NCBI GenBank assembly: GCA_033485155.1
Contig: JAWQJJ010000001.1
Span: forward strand, 545,448 to 609,447
DNA: 64,000 nt
Source: Methanomassiliicoccus sp.
Lineage (GTDB): Archaea; Thermoplasmatota; Thermoplasmata; Methanomassiliicoccales; Methanomassiliicoccaceae
Direction: 5' to 3'
Both the position numbers and the translations under genes were made by a program. Of the stretch, positions 35,693 through 43,495 are shown one piece after another. The notes below the pieces were generated by a model that made no database searches, had not been told where the DNA came from, and saw only the letters and a program-made list of their open reading frames with translations. Numbering within the stretch: the first letter of the stretch is position 1; each line of letters begins with the position of its first letter.

Positions 35693-35701
35693 TTCTTCAC
35701 C

Positions 35702-36130
35702 TCAGTGATGATGTTCGTGCTCGTGATCATGCTCATGCTCTTCTATCTCTAGCTCCAGGCGATCCTCGAGGATCTCAAGGCAATCCTCCATGATCTCCTC
35801 GACCTCGTGGTCATCAAGTCCGACCAGCGCGGCCATGAACTTTATCTCGCCCTTATCCACCGTCGGGCCCGAGAGGCGATCGACGGTCTCTGGACCGATG
35901 TCCATGTCGATGAGATTGACCTTTAACGTTCCCTGCCCGGTGGACACGAACGTCTTGATGTGTCCCATCATCAGCCCCTTCTCCTCCGTCACCCTGGTGC
36001 CGACATCCTTTAGAAGGCGCTCCATCAACGCCACGAACTCCTTCGAGGAGATGGCGGGATGGGCATGGAACCCGGCCTTAAGACCGAACGAGCCGGCGTC
36101 CGCGAGCTCCTTGGAGTTCTCCTCGCTCAT
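35702..36130 (-). CDS. Histidine-tailed protein between the G3E GTPase and the activase
   Basis: A 142-residue protein of unknown family. The body is mixed alpha/beta (KEFVALMERLLKDVGTRVTEEKG; GTLKVNLIDMDIGPETVD), followed by an acidic helix (DDHEVEEIMEDCLEILEDRLELEIEE) and a tail EHEHDHEHEHHH with seven histidines in its last eleven residues, a classic metal-binding end. An FHAHPAIS segment lies near residue 21. It overlaps the GTPase gene by 4 bp and precedes the RamA-like gene by 9 bp. A metal-storage or delivery role with the GTPase is inferred; the metal could be Zn, Co or Ni. Confidence 0.75.
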   Translation of the reverse strand: MSEENSKELADAGSFGLKAGFHAHPAISSKEFVALMERLLKDVGTRVTEEKGLMMGHIKTFVSTGQGTLKVNLIDMDIGPETVDRLSGPTVDKGEIKFMAALVGLDDHEVEEIMEDCLEILEDRLELEIEEHEHDHEHEHHH

Positions 36131-36723
36131 ACCTTCCCCTCCAGCAGCTTGACCAGCGGTTCGACCCCGTCCCCGAGCTTGGCCGAGATGTAGACGATCT
36201 CGGACTGCGGGCTCATCTCGCTGATGATCTTGGTCACCTTGTTCTTGACATCTTCGCCCACCAGGTCCATCTTGTTGATCGCCACGATGTCCGCCCCGGC
36301 TATCTGCCGGCTGACGAACAGGTTGGCCTCGCTGAACAGCTTGAGCGCCCGGAATGCGTCGATGAGGCAGATGGTATACATTTGGTCCTCACCGATCATC
36401 GACATCCGAACCATTTTAGCCACAATGGAGGGCAGCGCGATACCCGTCGGTTCAATAATGATAATGTCCGGCTTGTACTCCCTGGTTATGGCCCTCAGAG
36501 TGTTCTGAAGGCTGCCTGAGAGGGAGCAACAGATGCACCCCTCGGTGATCTCCACGCTCTTCAGCCCATATGAGTCGATGACCGCCCCGTCCACACCTAC
36601 CTCGCCGACCTCGTTGACAATGATGGCAACCCTCTTTCCAGCCTTGCTAAGATCAGAGCCCAGGCGAACCAGCAAAGTTGTCTTTCCACTGCCCAAAAAA
36701 CCCGCAAGCTGGCAAACTATCAT
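36127..36723 (-). CDS. G3E-family (CobW/HypB-type) metallochaperone GTPase
   Basis: This 198-residue GTPase has Walker A GFLGSGKTT (residues 8-16), the metal-binding CxCC motif at Cys63, Cys65 and Cys66 (EGCICCSL), IIIEPTG and the base-recognition NKMD. The usual C-terminal CobW domain is missing, leaving only the GTPase core. G3E proteins insert metals or cobalamin into enzymes (HypB for Ni, ZNG1 for Zn, MeaB for B12). Its operon with a His-rich protein and a RamA-like activase, facing mtaCB, makes a chaperone for zinc or corrinoid in methanol metabolism likely. The reverse strand has ATATTAAAT as a TATA candidate upstream. Confidence 0.9.
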   Translation of the reverse strand: MIVCQLAGFLGSGKTTLLVRLGSDLSKAGKRVAIIVNEVGEVGVDGAVIDSYGLKSVEITEGCICCSLSGSLQNTLRAITREYKPDIIIIEPTGIALPSIVAKMVRMSMIGEDQMYTICLIDAFRALKLFSEANLFVSRQIAGADIVAINKMDLVGEDVKNKVTKIISEMSPQSEIVYISAKLGDGVEPLVKLLEGKV

Positions 36724-36810
36724 CGACTATTTCACGCACTAACCACATTTAATATTTCGCCCTGAACGTACAAACGTGGTAGCGCCGACTCCCCATAGCG
36801 CTGGGGTCGC

Positions 36811-37647
36811 TCACCGGTCGAGATCCACCGGGCCGCTGTCCTCGATAATCTCCCGCCCCATGGAACGGGCCGTCCTGATGGTCTTGCCGACCTGCACGGT
36901 CATGAGATCCTCGGCGGCGAGGGTGCGGGAGCCGGAGGCCGCCTCGATGTGCTCCGCCTGACGCTTCACCCCCTCATGCACCAACTTCATCCCCAGATGG
37001 GTCAAGAGAACGACCTCTGGCCTGATGGCTGAAGCGATCTCGGCGGCGTCCTCGGTGCACAGATGCTTGGGCACCCGAGAGCCCAGGGGTCGGGTGAGGT
37101 TAAGGATAAGCACCCGGCATCCCCGATGAGCAGGGACGATGGAATCGGCCAGCTCGGTGTCCCCGACATACGATATGATGCCATTGGTCGTGTGGAACTT
37201 GAAACCGACCCCAGTGGGGTCGCTGTGCGATGTCGGAGTGACGTCTACCCTCATCCCCTTGATATCGAAGGTCACGCCCGGCACGGCCCGGACGACGCTG
37301 GAGGTGATCGATTGGTGGTATCCCGAGACTGCTGGGCTGAAACCGTTGGTTCCGTCGAGGGCGCTGACGCTTCCCACCAGCGTCCCGGTCCGCTTGAAGC
37401 CCCCTTTGGTCATACCTTCGATGATCATCTCCCCATCGGCGTAGTGGTCGGGGTGGCAGTGGGAGATGAGCACAGCGTCGGTCTTGGCGGGATCGAGGGC
37501 CAGCCGCCTCATGTTCATCAACGCCGTCGGGCCAGGATCCAGATGTACCCTCGGTCCGTCATTGAGATATATGCCACCGGTGGCCCTTATCTGGTAGATG
37601 GTGGCGAAACGCCCTCCTCCGGTTCCCAGGAACGTGATGCTCGTCAA
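36811..37647 (-). CDS. Metallo-beta-lactamase fold hydrolase
   Basis: A 278-residue protein with the metal motif SHCHPDHYAD near residue 63, HSDPTGVGF, YVGDTELAD and TH at VVLLTHLGM, all consistent with a two-metal active site. It resembles the RNase Z/PqqB-like group, but the substrate is not clear. It is a single gene, divergent from the DadD-like deaminase and 87 bp upstream in direction from the GTPase operon, which it may partly precede on the same strand. Confidence 0.82.
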   Translation of the reverse strand: MTSITFLGTGGGRFATIYQIRATGGIYLNDGPRVHLDPGPTALMNMRRLALDPAKTDAVLISHCHPDHYADGEMIIEGMTKGGFKRTGTLVGSVSALDGTNGFSPAVSGYHQSITSSVVRAVPGVTFDIKGMRVDVTPTSHSDPTGVGFKFHTTNGIISYVGDTELADSIVPAHRGCRVLILNLTRPLGSRVPKHLCTEDAAEIASAIRPEVVLLTHLGMKLVHEGVKRQAEHIEAASGSRTLAAEDLMTVQVGKTIRTARSMGREIIEDSGPVDLDR

Positions 37648-37748
37648 TCTCCCATCCTCAAGACACCCACCTTAACGCCTTCCCCTCATAACAATGCTTG
37701 CCTGGGACAAGGTTAATCTATCGTGTTCATCATGAACGCCCGATCATC

Positions 37749-39035
37749 ATGCTGACGCTGATCAGGGATGCCCAAATCGTCACCCAGAATGCAGAACGAC
37801 AACTCGTCCGGGGAGACATTTTGATCAGGGATGGCAGGATCGAGCAGGTCGGAGGAACGGTGAGCGGCTCGGCCGACATGGAGATCCAGGCGTCAGGGGA
37901 CATCGTGCTCCCGGGGCTAATCAACACCCATACTCACGTGTCCATGGCCATCCTAAAGGGGATCGCCGACGACCTACCGTTCCCACAGTTCCTGGATCGC
38001 TCGTTCAAGGTAGACGCCCAGCGCACCGAACGCGACATTGAGGCGGGGGCGGCCCAGGGGTGCCTGGAGATGATACGCTCGGGGACCACCACTTTCCTTG
38101 ACCTGTACTACTCCCAGGACATCATCGCCCGGGCGGTGGAGCGCGCGGGGATACGGGGCATCCTGGGGTGGGCGGTGCTGGACCAGGAGTACACGACCCA
38201 GAAGGGGGTCCCCCTGGATAACTGTGCCCGGTTCCACCGGGAGTTCCGGGGCCGTCCTCGTATCTATCCTGCGGTGGGGCTGCAGGGGGTGTACGTGTGC
38301 TCAACCCAGACCTTCCTGGCCTCCCGGGACTATGCCCTGGAGAACGATCTGCTGCTAGGCTTCCACTTGTCGGAGACGAGGAAGGAGGTCTCGGATTGTA
38401 AGCGCAAGGAGGGCAAGCGGCCGGGGGACTACCTGTCCTCTATCGGCTTCCTGAACGACCACTGCGTGGCCGCCCATTCTGCGTGGTTGACCATCAACGA
38501 GGTCCGTCAGATGGCATCCGCGGGCGCCCGGGTCTCCACATGCCCGGTATCGAACATGAAGCTCGCCACCGGCGGGGTCGCCCCCATCCCCGAGATGCTG
38601 CAGAACGGGGTCACCGTGTCCATCGGGACGGACGGTTCGACCACCAATAACAGTCTGGACATGTTCGGGGAGATGAAGTTTCTCTCCCTCCTCCAGAAGG
38701 CCAACCGATGGGAGCCGACGGTGTTGCCGGCGCAGAAGGTGCTGGACCTGGCGACCATCGACGGCGCCCGGGCGGTGCGCATGGACCATCTCATCGGTTC
38801 CATCGAGGTGGGGAAGCGGGCCGACCTGATAATCATGGACGGCAAGGCTGCTAACCTTCGGCCCGCGCGCCCGGAAACGATCGTCTCCAATCTCGTCTAC
38901 TCGTCTTTCGGGACCAACGTGAAGACGGTGTTGTGTGATGGCGCGGTAGTCATGAAGGACTACAAGGTCGAGACTATGGATGAAGAGAGGACGCTCGCGG
39001 AGGCGGAGGACGCCGCCCGAGCCCTGCTCGGATGA
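37749..39035 (+). CDS. 5'-deoxyadenosine / S-adenosylhomocysteine deaminase (DadD-like amidohydrolase)
   Basis: The 428-residue amidohydrolase has metal motif NTHTHVSMA near residue 57, GFHLSETRKEV, HSAWL, and the Asp ligand in SIGTDGSTTNNSLDMFGEM. This is the pattern of archaeal DadD (MJ1541), which deaminates 5'-deoxyadenosine, SAH and MTA. It would clear 5'-deoxyadenosine made by radical SAM enzymes such as the one at 14638. The start at 37749 (MLTLIRDAQIV) is chosen over 37698 because the family begins with this strand. Promoter-like DNA lies just upstream. Confidence 0.87.
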   Translation: MLTLIRDAQIVTQNAERQLVRGDILIRDGRIEQVGGTVSGSADMEIQASGDIVLPGLINTHTHVSMAILKGIADDLPFPQFLDRSFKVDAQRTERDIEAGAAQGCLEMIRSGTTTFLDLYYSQDIIARAVERAGIRGILGWAVLDQEYTTQKGVPLDNCARFHREFRGRPRIYPAVGLQGVYVCSTQTFLASRDYALENDLLLGFHLSETRKEVSDCKRKEGKRPGDYLSSIGFLNDHCVAAHSAWLTINEVRQMASAGARVSTCPVSNMKLATGGVAPIPEMLQNGVTVSIGTDGSTTNNSLDMFGEMKFLSLLQKANRWEPTVLPAQKVLDLATIDGARAVRMDHLIGSIEVGKRADLIIMDGKAANLRPARPETIVSNLVYSSFGTNVKTVLCDGAVVMKDYKVETMDEERTLAEAEDAARALLG

Positions 39036-39085
39036 TGATCGCTCGACCGCGGGAAACGGGCTCAAAGAGGGATATGAGAATGAGG

Positions 39086-39198
39086 TGGTCCCGACTCCCG
39101 GATTTGAACCGGGGGCCTGCTGATATCGGCGGCTGAGGACCGGAAATTCCGGTAACCCACTACAGTCAGCCGCTCTAGCCAGACTGAGCTAAGTCGGG
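39086..39198 (-). tRNA. tRNA-Tyr (anticodon GTA) with 35-nt intron and encoded CCA
   Basis: The acceptor stem CCCGACT (from 39198) pairs with AGTCGGG, with C1-G72 typical of archaeal tRNA-Tyr. The anticodon GTA is at 39163-39161. Stem GCTGA before the loop pairs with TCAGC at 39123-39119 only if a 35-nt intron at 39159-39125 is removed after position 37, the canonical archaeal site. The variable loop is then 5 nt (AGGCC) and the T-arm CCCGG/TTCAAAT/CCGGG is perfect. A nearer TCAGC would leave an 18-nt variable arm, unlike archaeal Tyr. CCA is encoded at 39088-39086. Confidence 0.93.
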
Positions 39199-39327
39199 GG
39201 TACACACCCTATTACGGATAGTGTATTTAGACCTTCGCCTGACCTCCGTCCGGTCACGGCGATGGCCAGAATGCGAATGCAGGACTGGCCATCCCCACTC
39301 TGCGCTAATAATTCTTCATCTAAGAAT

Positions 39328-39384
39328 TTATATATAGTTCGTCGTTTATACTCTTGTCGGACAAAAGAGGTCGGAACGACCTCT
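39328..39384 (+). promoter_or_regulatory. TATA box and palindromic operator upstream of the RHH regulator
   Basis: TTTATATA at 39328-39335 is a strong TATA box. About 30 nt downstream lies a perfect inverted repeat, AGAGGTCG-GAA-CGACCTCT at 39366-39384, 20 bp before the gene's ATG. An RHH dimer-of-dimers bound there would block transcription, so autoregulation is likely. Confidence 0.65.
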
Positions 39385-39404
39385 CGCGTTGCCATGGTGA
39401 GGAC

Positions 39405-39644
39405 ATGGAAGAACCAGGGTTGGAGAAGGTTACGATACGCCTTCCGGAACGTTACGTTCGGGCATTGGACTTCCTAGTCAAGGTAGATGATTTCCCTTCC
39501 CGTTCGGAAGCCATCCGGGCGGCAATACGGGATTTTGTCTACGAGCGGGTGGACGTTGTCATGGACAAGGTCAAGAAGATGGAGGAGGCAGAGAGAACGC
39601 TCGAGGCCATGGAACAGTTCGAATCTGAATACCTAAGGAAGTAG
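39405..39644 (+). CDS. Ribbon-helix-helix (CopG-like) transcription regulator
   Basis: A 79-residue protein with an RHH domain at about residues 6-50: strand EKVTIRLPERYVRAL, helix LDFLVKVDD, and FPSRSEAIRAAIRDFVYERV, followed by a charged helix (VKKMEEAERTLEAMEQFESEY). The start at 39405 is set by GGTGAGG just upstream; the frame is open from 39354 but that part overlaps the operator. It resembles the short RHH regulators of haloarchaea (CdrS, cell division), a comparison by pattern only. Terminator hairpins follow the gene. Confidence 0.85.
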   Translation: MEEPGLEKVTIRLPERYVRALDFLVKVDDFPSRSEAIRAAIRDFVYERVDVVMDKVKKMEEAERTLEAMEQFESEYLRK

Positions 39645-39719
39645 GGCTCAAAGATGGGATGGGATGCACACCAGAAGTAAGCCTGCCTTCGAACCTCCCC
39701 CATACTTTTTTTCTTATCT

Positions 39720-39739
39720 GGAGCGGACCGTTCCGCTCC
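39720..39739. terminator. Perfect 8-bp hairpin between convergent genes
   Basis: GGAGCGGA (39720-39727), loop CCGT, TCCGCTCC (39732-39739). A T-run CTTTTTTTCTT lies just before it at about 39704-39714. It separates the RHH gene from the convergent PAC2 operon and probably ends transcription on one or both strands. Confidence 0.6.
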
Positions 39740-39805
39740 TTCCTCCGCTCTGATGGGCGATCGGCCTGAGCAGGAAAATTAAAAGGAAAAGGGTCCAGGG
39801 ACCGT

Positions 39806-40570
39806 TCATCCGATGTAACCGAGGTCTTCGCGCTTCGGTTCCGCCGGCGTCTCGATCTCCTTGAGCTTCGAGGTGATCAGGTCGATCTGCTCAGCCTTGG
39901 ACACCAGGTCGGCGAAATCGATGGAGACTCCCAGGATCTCGGCGAGGATGCGTAGCACCGCCTCGGCCCCCTTGGGGTCGACGAAGTAGCCCGAGGTCTC
40001 CCCCATCAGGCACACGGCGTCCAGCCCGTAGATCTTGCTCATCCCCAGAAGCAGGCCGCTGGCCCCCACGATGCCGGAACCAGGCTCGCCCTTTGAGAAG
40101 ATGACCCCTTTGGTCTTCATTGCTTCCACAACATCCTTGCTGGTGGCAGCCCCCAGGACCCTGGGTTGCTCGACCATCTTGCCGATGCCGTAGCCCCCGA
40201 GGGTGTAGATGGTCTTGACTCCCCATCCCCGGCAGAGCTGCATGATGTGGTCGGAGAGGTCGTACTGGCCCTCCGGAGTTAAGCCCTGGTAGTCCCCGAC
40301 CAGGATTATGAGGTCGGGGTGCTTGCCGTCGGCCTTGGAATAGTACAGCTCGTTGTTGACGAGCTTAATCACTCCGTCATCGTCGACGATGACCTGAGGG
40401 GGGAAATAGGATGAGTAGATGTCCGCGAACTTCGTGGCCTTGAGCTGGTCCAGCAGGTGCTCTGCGGCCAGCTTTCCCACGTTCCCCACTCCGGGTAGGC
40501 CCTCCACCAGTACGGGCGCGTCGAACTGCGGTTCCTCGATAAAGACTGCCTTAATCTTTTCCACGACCAT
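39806..40570 (-). CDS. PAC2-family protein (proteasome assembly chaperone-like)
   Basis: This 254-residue PAC2-domain protein has the family glycine pattern VLVEGLPGVGNVGKLAAEHL, the GDYQG strand, YTLGGYGIG and GASGLLLG segments. Archaeal homologues (PbaB and relatives) help 20S proteasome assembly or bind 20S ends. The ATG at 40570 is taken; a GTG one codon upstream is also open. It overlaps the end of nop10 by 20 bp and ends the L44e-S27e-aIF2alpha-Nop10 operon, an order conserved in many archaea. Confidence 0.9.
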   Translation of the reverse strand: MVVEKIKAVFIEEPQFDAPVLVEGLPGVGNVGKLAAEHLLDQLKATKFADIYSSYFPPQVIVDDDGVIKLVNNELYYSKADGKHPDLIILVGDYQGLTPEGQYDLSDHIMQLCRGWGVKTIYTLGGYGIGKMVEQPRVLGAATSKDVVEAMKTKGVIFSKGEPGSGIVGASGLLLGMSKIYGLDAVCLMGETSGYFVDPKGAEAVLRILAEILGVSIDFADLVSKAEQIDLITSKLKEIETPAEPKREDLGYIG

Positions 40571-40727
40571 CACTCTCCTTCCTTAGTTTTCTCCGATACT
40601 CCCCGTAACGGTCCTCAGGGGAATACCTGGGAGGTATCGGGGTGTCCGTCCTGGACCCACAGCGAGAGCACTGATCCGACAGAGTGTACTCCACGCACTG
40701 GGGACATTTCCTGAGCGAAGTCTTCAT
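40551..40727 (-). CDS. nop10: H/ACA RNP protein Nop10
   Basis: A 58-residue protein with the complete Nop10 pattern: MKTSLRKCPQC, YTLSDQCSRCG (the zinc ribbon with four cysteines) and TPIPPRYSPEDRYGEYRRKL. It is part of the H/ACA ribonucleoprotein that makes pseudouridine in rRNA. It is short enough to be missed by simple ORF finding. It lies 76 bp after aIF2-alpha and overlaps the PAC2 gene by 20 bp. Confidence 0.96.
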   Translation of the reverse strand: MKTSLRKCPQCVEYTLSDQCSRCGSRTDTPIPPRYSPEDRYGEYRRKLRKESDGRGKD

Positions 40728-40803
40728 GCTTCAACCTTGCAGGTGTGATCCGGCCGCGGTCGTGCCGGCTCACCAGCCACAACACATGAATTAACCGCTA
40801 TTT

Positions 40804-41586
40804 TCATTTTGCCTCGCGGTGGAAGCTCGCCTTCCCCCCGCAAGCCTGCAGGTTCGCGATGATGTTGCTGGTGACAGCCTTCATCTCCTCTTCTGCGGTC
40901 TTGTAGTCCGCGGCCGCCACCACCACCCGGTACTTCGGTGCCCCGATGTACTGTATCTTGACCTGCTCCTTCGAGGAGACGATCCCGGCGATCAGCGCGT
41001 CCTTGATGCGATCCACGCCGTCCGGCTGGAAACAGGTCATCTCCATGTAACCGTCGATTTGCACGAACGAGGGCGTTACGTTTTCCTTGGCAACATCGAT
41101 GAAGGTCTTGGTCCAGTCGCCTTCAAAGCCCTCCTCGGTGAGGGACCCGGGATTGGACGCCACTGTCTCGAACGCCCCGAACAGGGTCCCGAATTTATCT
41201 ATTAGATCGTACCCGTACTGCTCGTAGTTCGCTTCCTTGCTGGTGCCCAGACGCTCGGCCACGATCTCGATGAGCTTGTCCGCCTTGTTCTCGTTCTTCC
41301 ACTGCTGGATCTTCTCCCTCTTTTGGTGCTCGTTGACCGACTTGAGGGAGAGGTCGATGTGGCCCTTGGACGAGTCCACGCCCAGAACCTTGCACACGAC
41401 CTTCTGTCCTTCCCGGACGAAGTCCCGAATGTACTTGACCCAACCAGTAGCGACGTCCCTGATGTGGATAAAGCCCTCTTTACCGCCGTACTCGTCCAGA
41501 GAGACGAAGGCTCCGAAGTTCTTGACGTTCTGGACCGTGCAGACGACCAGCTCGCCCTCCTCAGGGAACTCGCTTTGGCGCACCAT
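40804..41586 (-). CDS. Translation initiation factor 2 subunit alpha (aIF2-alpha)
   Basis: This 260-residue protein has an N-terminal S1/OB domain (EGELVVCTVQNVKNFGAFVSLDEYGGKEGFIHI; GQKVVCKVLGVDSSKGHIDLSLKSV), a helical middle domain and a C-terminal alpha/beta domain. It is the alpha subunit of the aIF2 trimer that brings initiator tRNA to the ribosome. It starts 2 bp after the stop of S27e. The length is normal. Confidence 0.96.
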   Translation of the reverse strand: MVRQSEFPEEGELVVCTVQNVKNFGAFVSLDEYGGKEGFIHIRDVATGWVKYIRDFVREGQKVVCKVLGVDSSKGHIDLSLKSVNEHQKREKIQQWKNENKADKLIEIVAERLGTSKEANYEQYGYDLIDKFGTLFGAFETVASNPGSLTEEGFEGDWTKTFIDVAKENVTPSFVQIDGYMEMTCFQPDGVDRIKDALIAGIVSSKEQVKIQYIGAPKYRVVVAAADYKTAEEEMKAVTSNIIANLQACGGKASFHREAK

Positions 41587-41588
41587 TC

Positions 41589-41768
41589 TTAATCGACCAC
41601 CTCAACCAGCGTGCCGCGCAGCTCGCCCGCGCCCCCCCTCGCCTTGACGAGGGTGGAACCGCAGACGTTGCAGGCAACGTTGGTGGCGGGGTTCTTGAAG
41701 GTTATCTGCTCGTTGCCGCAATCCGGGCACTTGACCTTGATGAACTTGCCAGTGTGTACCTCAGCCAT
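41589..41768 (-). CDS. Small-subunit ribosomal protein S27e
   Basis: A 59-residue zinc-ribbon ribosomal protein with KVKCPDCGNEQITFKNPATNVACNVCGSTL, the S27e four-cysteine pattern. The ATG at 41768 gives the family start (MAEVHTGKF). It follows L44e by 5 bp and precedes aIF2-alpha by 2 bp. The longer open frame that reaches 41951 crosses L44e in another phase and is not real. Confidence 0.96.
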   Translation of the reverse strand: MAEVHTGKFIKVKCPDCGNEQITFKNPATNVACNVCGSTLVKARGGAGELRGTLVEVVD

Positions 41769-41773
41769 GGAAA

Positions 41774-42052
41774 TCACTCCTCCAGCTCGAACTTCTTGGC
41801 CCTGAAGCAGGGCCTCTGGATGGCCTTCTTGCAGGTCTTGCAGCGGTAGCGGAGGGCGACCCTCTTGGTGGGCTTCTCCCTCCCCTCGGGCTTGGGCCTG
41901 GGAAATCCTCCGTATCCCGAGGTGGCCCGCCTGAATCTCCTCTGCCCCCACTTGAGCTCGCTGGCCTTCTTCTTCTTGACTCTCTCTACTTCATGATCGG
42001 TGTGAGACTTGCACCAGGGACAATAGGTTTTGACAGTGTGAGGCATCTTCAT
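41774..42052 (-). CDS. Large-subunit ribosomal protein L44e
   Basis: This 92-residue zinc-binding protein of the archaeal/eukaryotic 50S E site matches L44e: [17 protein letters not shown] at the start, the basic middle, and [12 protein letters not shown] with the second CxxC pair. It is the first gene of the operon running to PAC2. Confidence 0.97.
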   Translation of the reverse strand: MKMPHTVKTYCPWCKSHTDHEVERVKKKKASELKWGQRRFRRATSGYGGFPRPKPEGREKPTKRVALRYRCKTCKKAIQRPCFRAKKFELEE

Positions 42053-42449
42053 AGTAACACCTTACGAGGTGAGGACTCCTAATACGCATTATCTATTTAA
42101 AATATTAGCAATCTCGGAGGGGGCCCAGAACGACAATCTGGCTTAGCCTTTTTTGACCATTCCCGCCCGGCCGGCCGGCGACGTCTTCCGGCGCTCCCGG
42201 AGCGCTCCCCCCGGCCGCCGGGAGGACCCATAATTCTCCCTGGGCGGAACGCTTATGGACAAACCAGCTTATTAAGAATCATGAAAGATAGCAATATTTT
42301 GGCATGCCAGATGCTCAGTTGCAAATTTTGATATTATGATGACGATACGAATGGAAAACCTTTTACTGGCTTGGAGAGGCCGCTTATTACCGCTTCGTGA
42401 AATAGAAAGTCATATATATGCTTCGATTAATAATTGATTAAGATAAATT
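42053..42449. promoter_or_regulatory. Divergent promoters and a GC-rich hairpin island
   Basis: For L44e the reverse strand has TTTAAATA at 42101-42094, about 45 nt before the start. For the forward HTH gene, CATATATATG at 42410-42419 lies about 31 nt before the ATG, implying an almost leaderless transcript. Between them, 42160-42230 is very GC-rich and contains hairpins GCGCTCC-C-GGAGCGC (42191-42205) and CCCGGC-C-GCCGGG (42210-42222). No coding frame is convincing. Confidence 0.55.
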
Positions 42450-42824
42450 ATGAATGAAAGAGGATTCACGAAAAAGGACGAAACCCTCGTCAAGCTCCTC
42501 ATGCGCACCGACATGCCAAAAAATGTCGCTAAGACCCTAGTGTTCCTGCGCAAGAAAGAGGAGACCACCTCGGTGGAGATCGAGATATCGACTGCCCTAA
42601 GGCAGCCGGAGGTCTCGATCGCGATGCAGGAGCTCCGTCGGCGCAAGTGGGTGATTAAGAGGGACATCAAGAAGGAGGGCAAAGGAAGGCCGGTGCACTC
42701 GTACAAGCTCGCTCTACCGTTCGAGAAGATCATCGAGATCCTGGAAAAGGAGGAGATGAAGAGGATCGAGGAGATCCAAAACAACATCAAGGCCCTGAAG
42801 CAGGTCGCCCTGCAACAGGCCTAG
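42450..42824 (+). CDS. Winged-helix transcription regulator (MarR/ArsR-like)
   Basis: A 124-residue protein with a winged helix at about 22-90: KNVAKTLVFLRKKEETTSVEIEI, then recognition helix ALRQPEVSIAMQELRRRKWVIKR and wing KKEGKGRPVHSYKLAL, followed by a long C-terminal helix for dimerisation (EKEEMKRIEEIQNNIKAL). Related short regulators are widespread in archaea. Its target is unknown. The last 4 bp overlap the end of convergent rpiA. Confidence 0.85.
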   Translation: MNERGFTKKDETLVKLLMRTDMPKNVAKTLVFLRKKEETTSVEIEISTALRQPEVSIAMQELRRRKWVIKRDIKKEGKGRPVHSYKLALPFEKIIEILEKEEMKRIEEIQNNIKALKQVALQQA

Positions 42825-43495
42825 TCCTTTTCCTTTATTATCGTCCCACCTTCCGTTCCGACGACCACACAGGTCGCCAGCCCGATGAAGAGGCCGGTCT
42901 CCACAATCCCGGGGATCGATGCCATCTCCGAGTCCATCCCCTCCGGGTCATTTATCGCTTCGAACTTGCAATCGTAGATGACATTGCCGTTGTCAGTGAT
43001 GAACGGCTGCTCGTTCCCGCCCCTCAACAGGGCGGTACAGCCCATGGCTTCCAGCGCTTTCTTGGTACGGCGGTGGCCGAACCTGATGACCTCCACCGGC
43101 AGCGGAGTCTTGACCCCCAGGACGTCGACGATCTTGGAGCCATCGACGATGATGACCTCCCGTCGGGAGTAGTAAGCGACCATCTTCTCCCTGAGCAACG
43201 CCCCGCCTAATCCTTTGATCAAGCGGAACCGGGGGTCGACCTCGTCCGCACCATCGATGGTCAGGTCGATCCTGTCTACCTCCTCCAGGGTAGTAAGAGG
43301 GATGCCCAGGGAGCGGGCCTGCTTCTCAGTCTCCACCGACGTCGGTACCCCCACCAGGCGGTAGCCGTTCTTGACCAGTTTTCCTATCTCATCTATCGCC
43401 AGGCGGGTCGTGGACCCAGTGCCCAGCCCCAGAATCATACCGTCCTCGACGAACTCCACGGCCTTGCGGGCCGCTTGCATCTTGAGTTCGATCAT
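42821..43495 (-). CDS. rpiA: Ribose-5-phosphate isomerase A
   Basis: This 224-residue enzyme interconverts ribose 5-phosphate and ribulose 5-phosphate. It has the GLGTGSTT substrate loop, the catalytic-site stretch DLTIDGADEVD, LIKGLGGALLREK and the C-terminal GIVETGLF...GTEGG. In methanogens it connects the ribulose-monophosphate route to nucleotide synthesis. It overlaps the creatininase-family gene by 4 bp. Confidence 0.96.
   Translation of the reverse strand: MIELKMQAARKAVEFVEDGMILGLGTGSTTRLAIDEIGKLVKNGYRLVGVPTSVETEKQARSLGIPLTTLEEVDRIDLTIDGADEVDPRFRLIKGLGGALLREKMVAYYSRREVIIVDGSKIVDVLGVKTPLPVEVIRFGHRRTKKALEAMGCTALLRGGNEQPFITDNGNVIYDCKFEAINDPEGMDSEMASIPGIVETGLFIGLATCVVVGTEGGTIIKEKD

Noticed and set aside
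39086..39198. Reading the tRNA as a type II (Leu/Ser) tRNA with an 18-nt variable arm
   Set aside because: The anticodon GTA and C1-G72 pair mean Tyr, and removal of a 35-nt intron gives a normal 5-nt variable loop.
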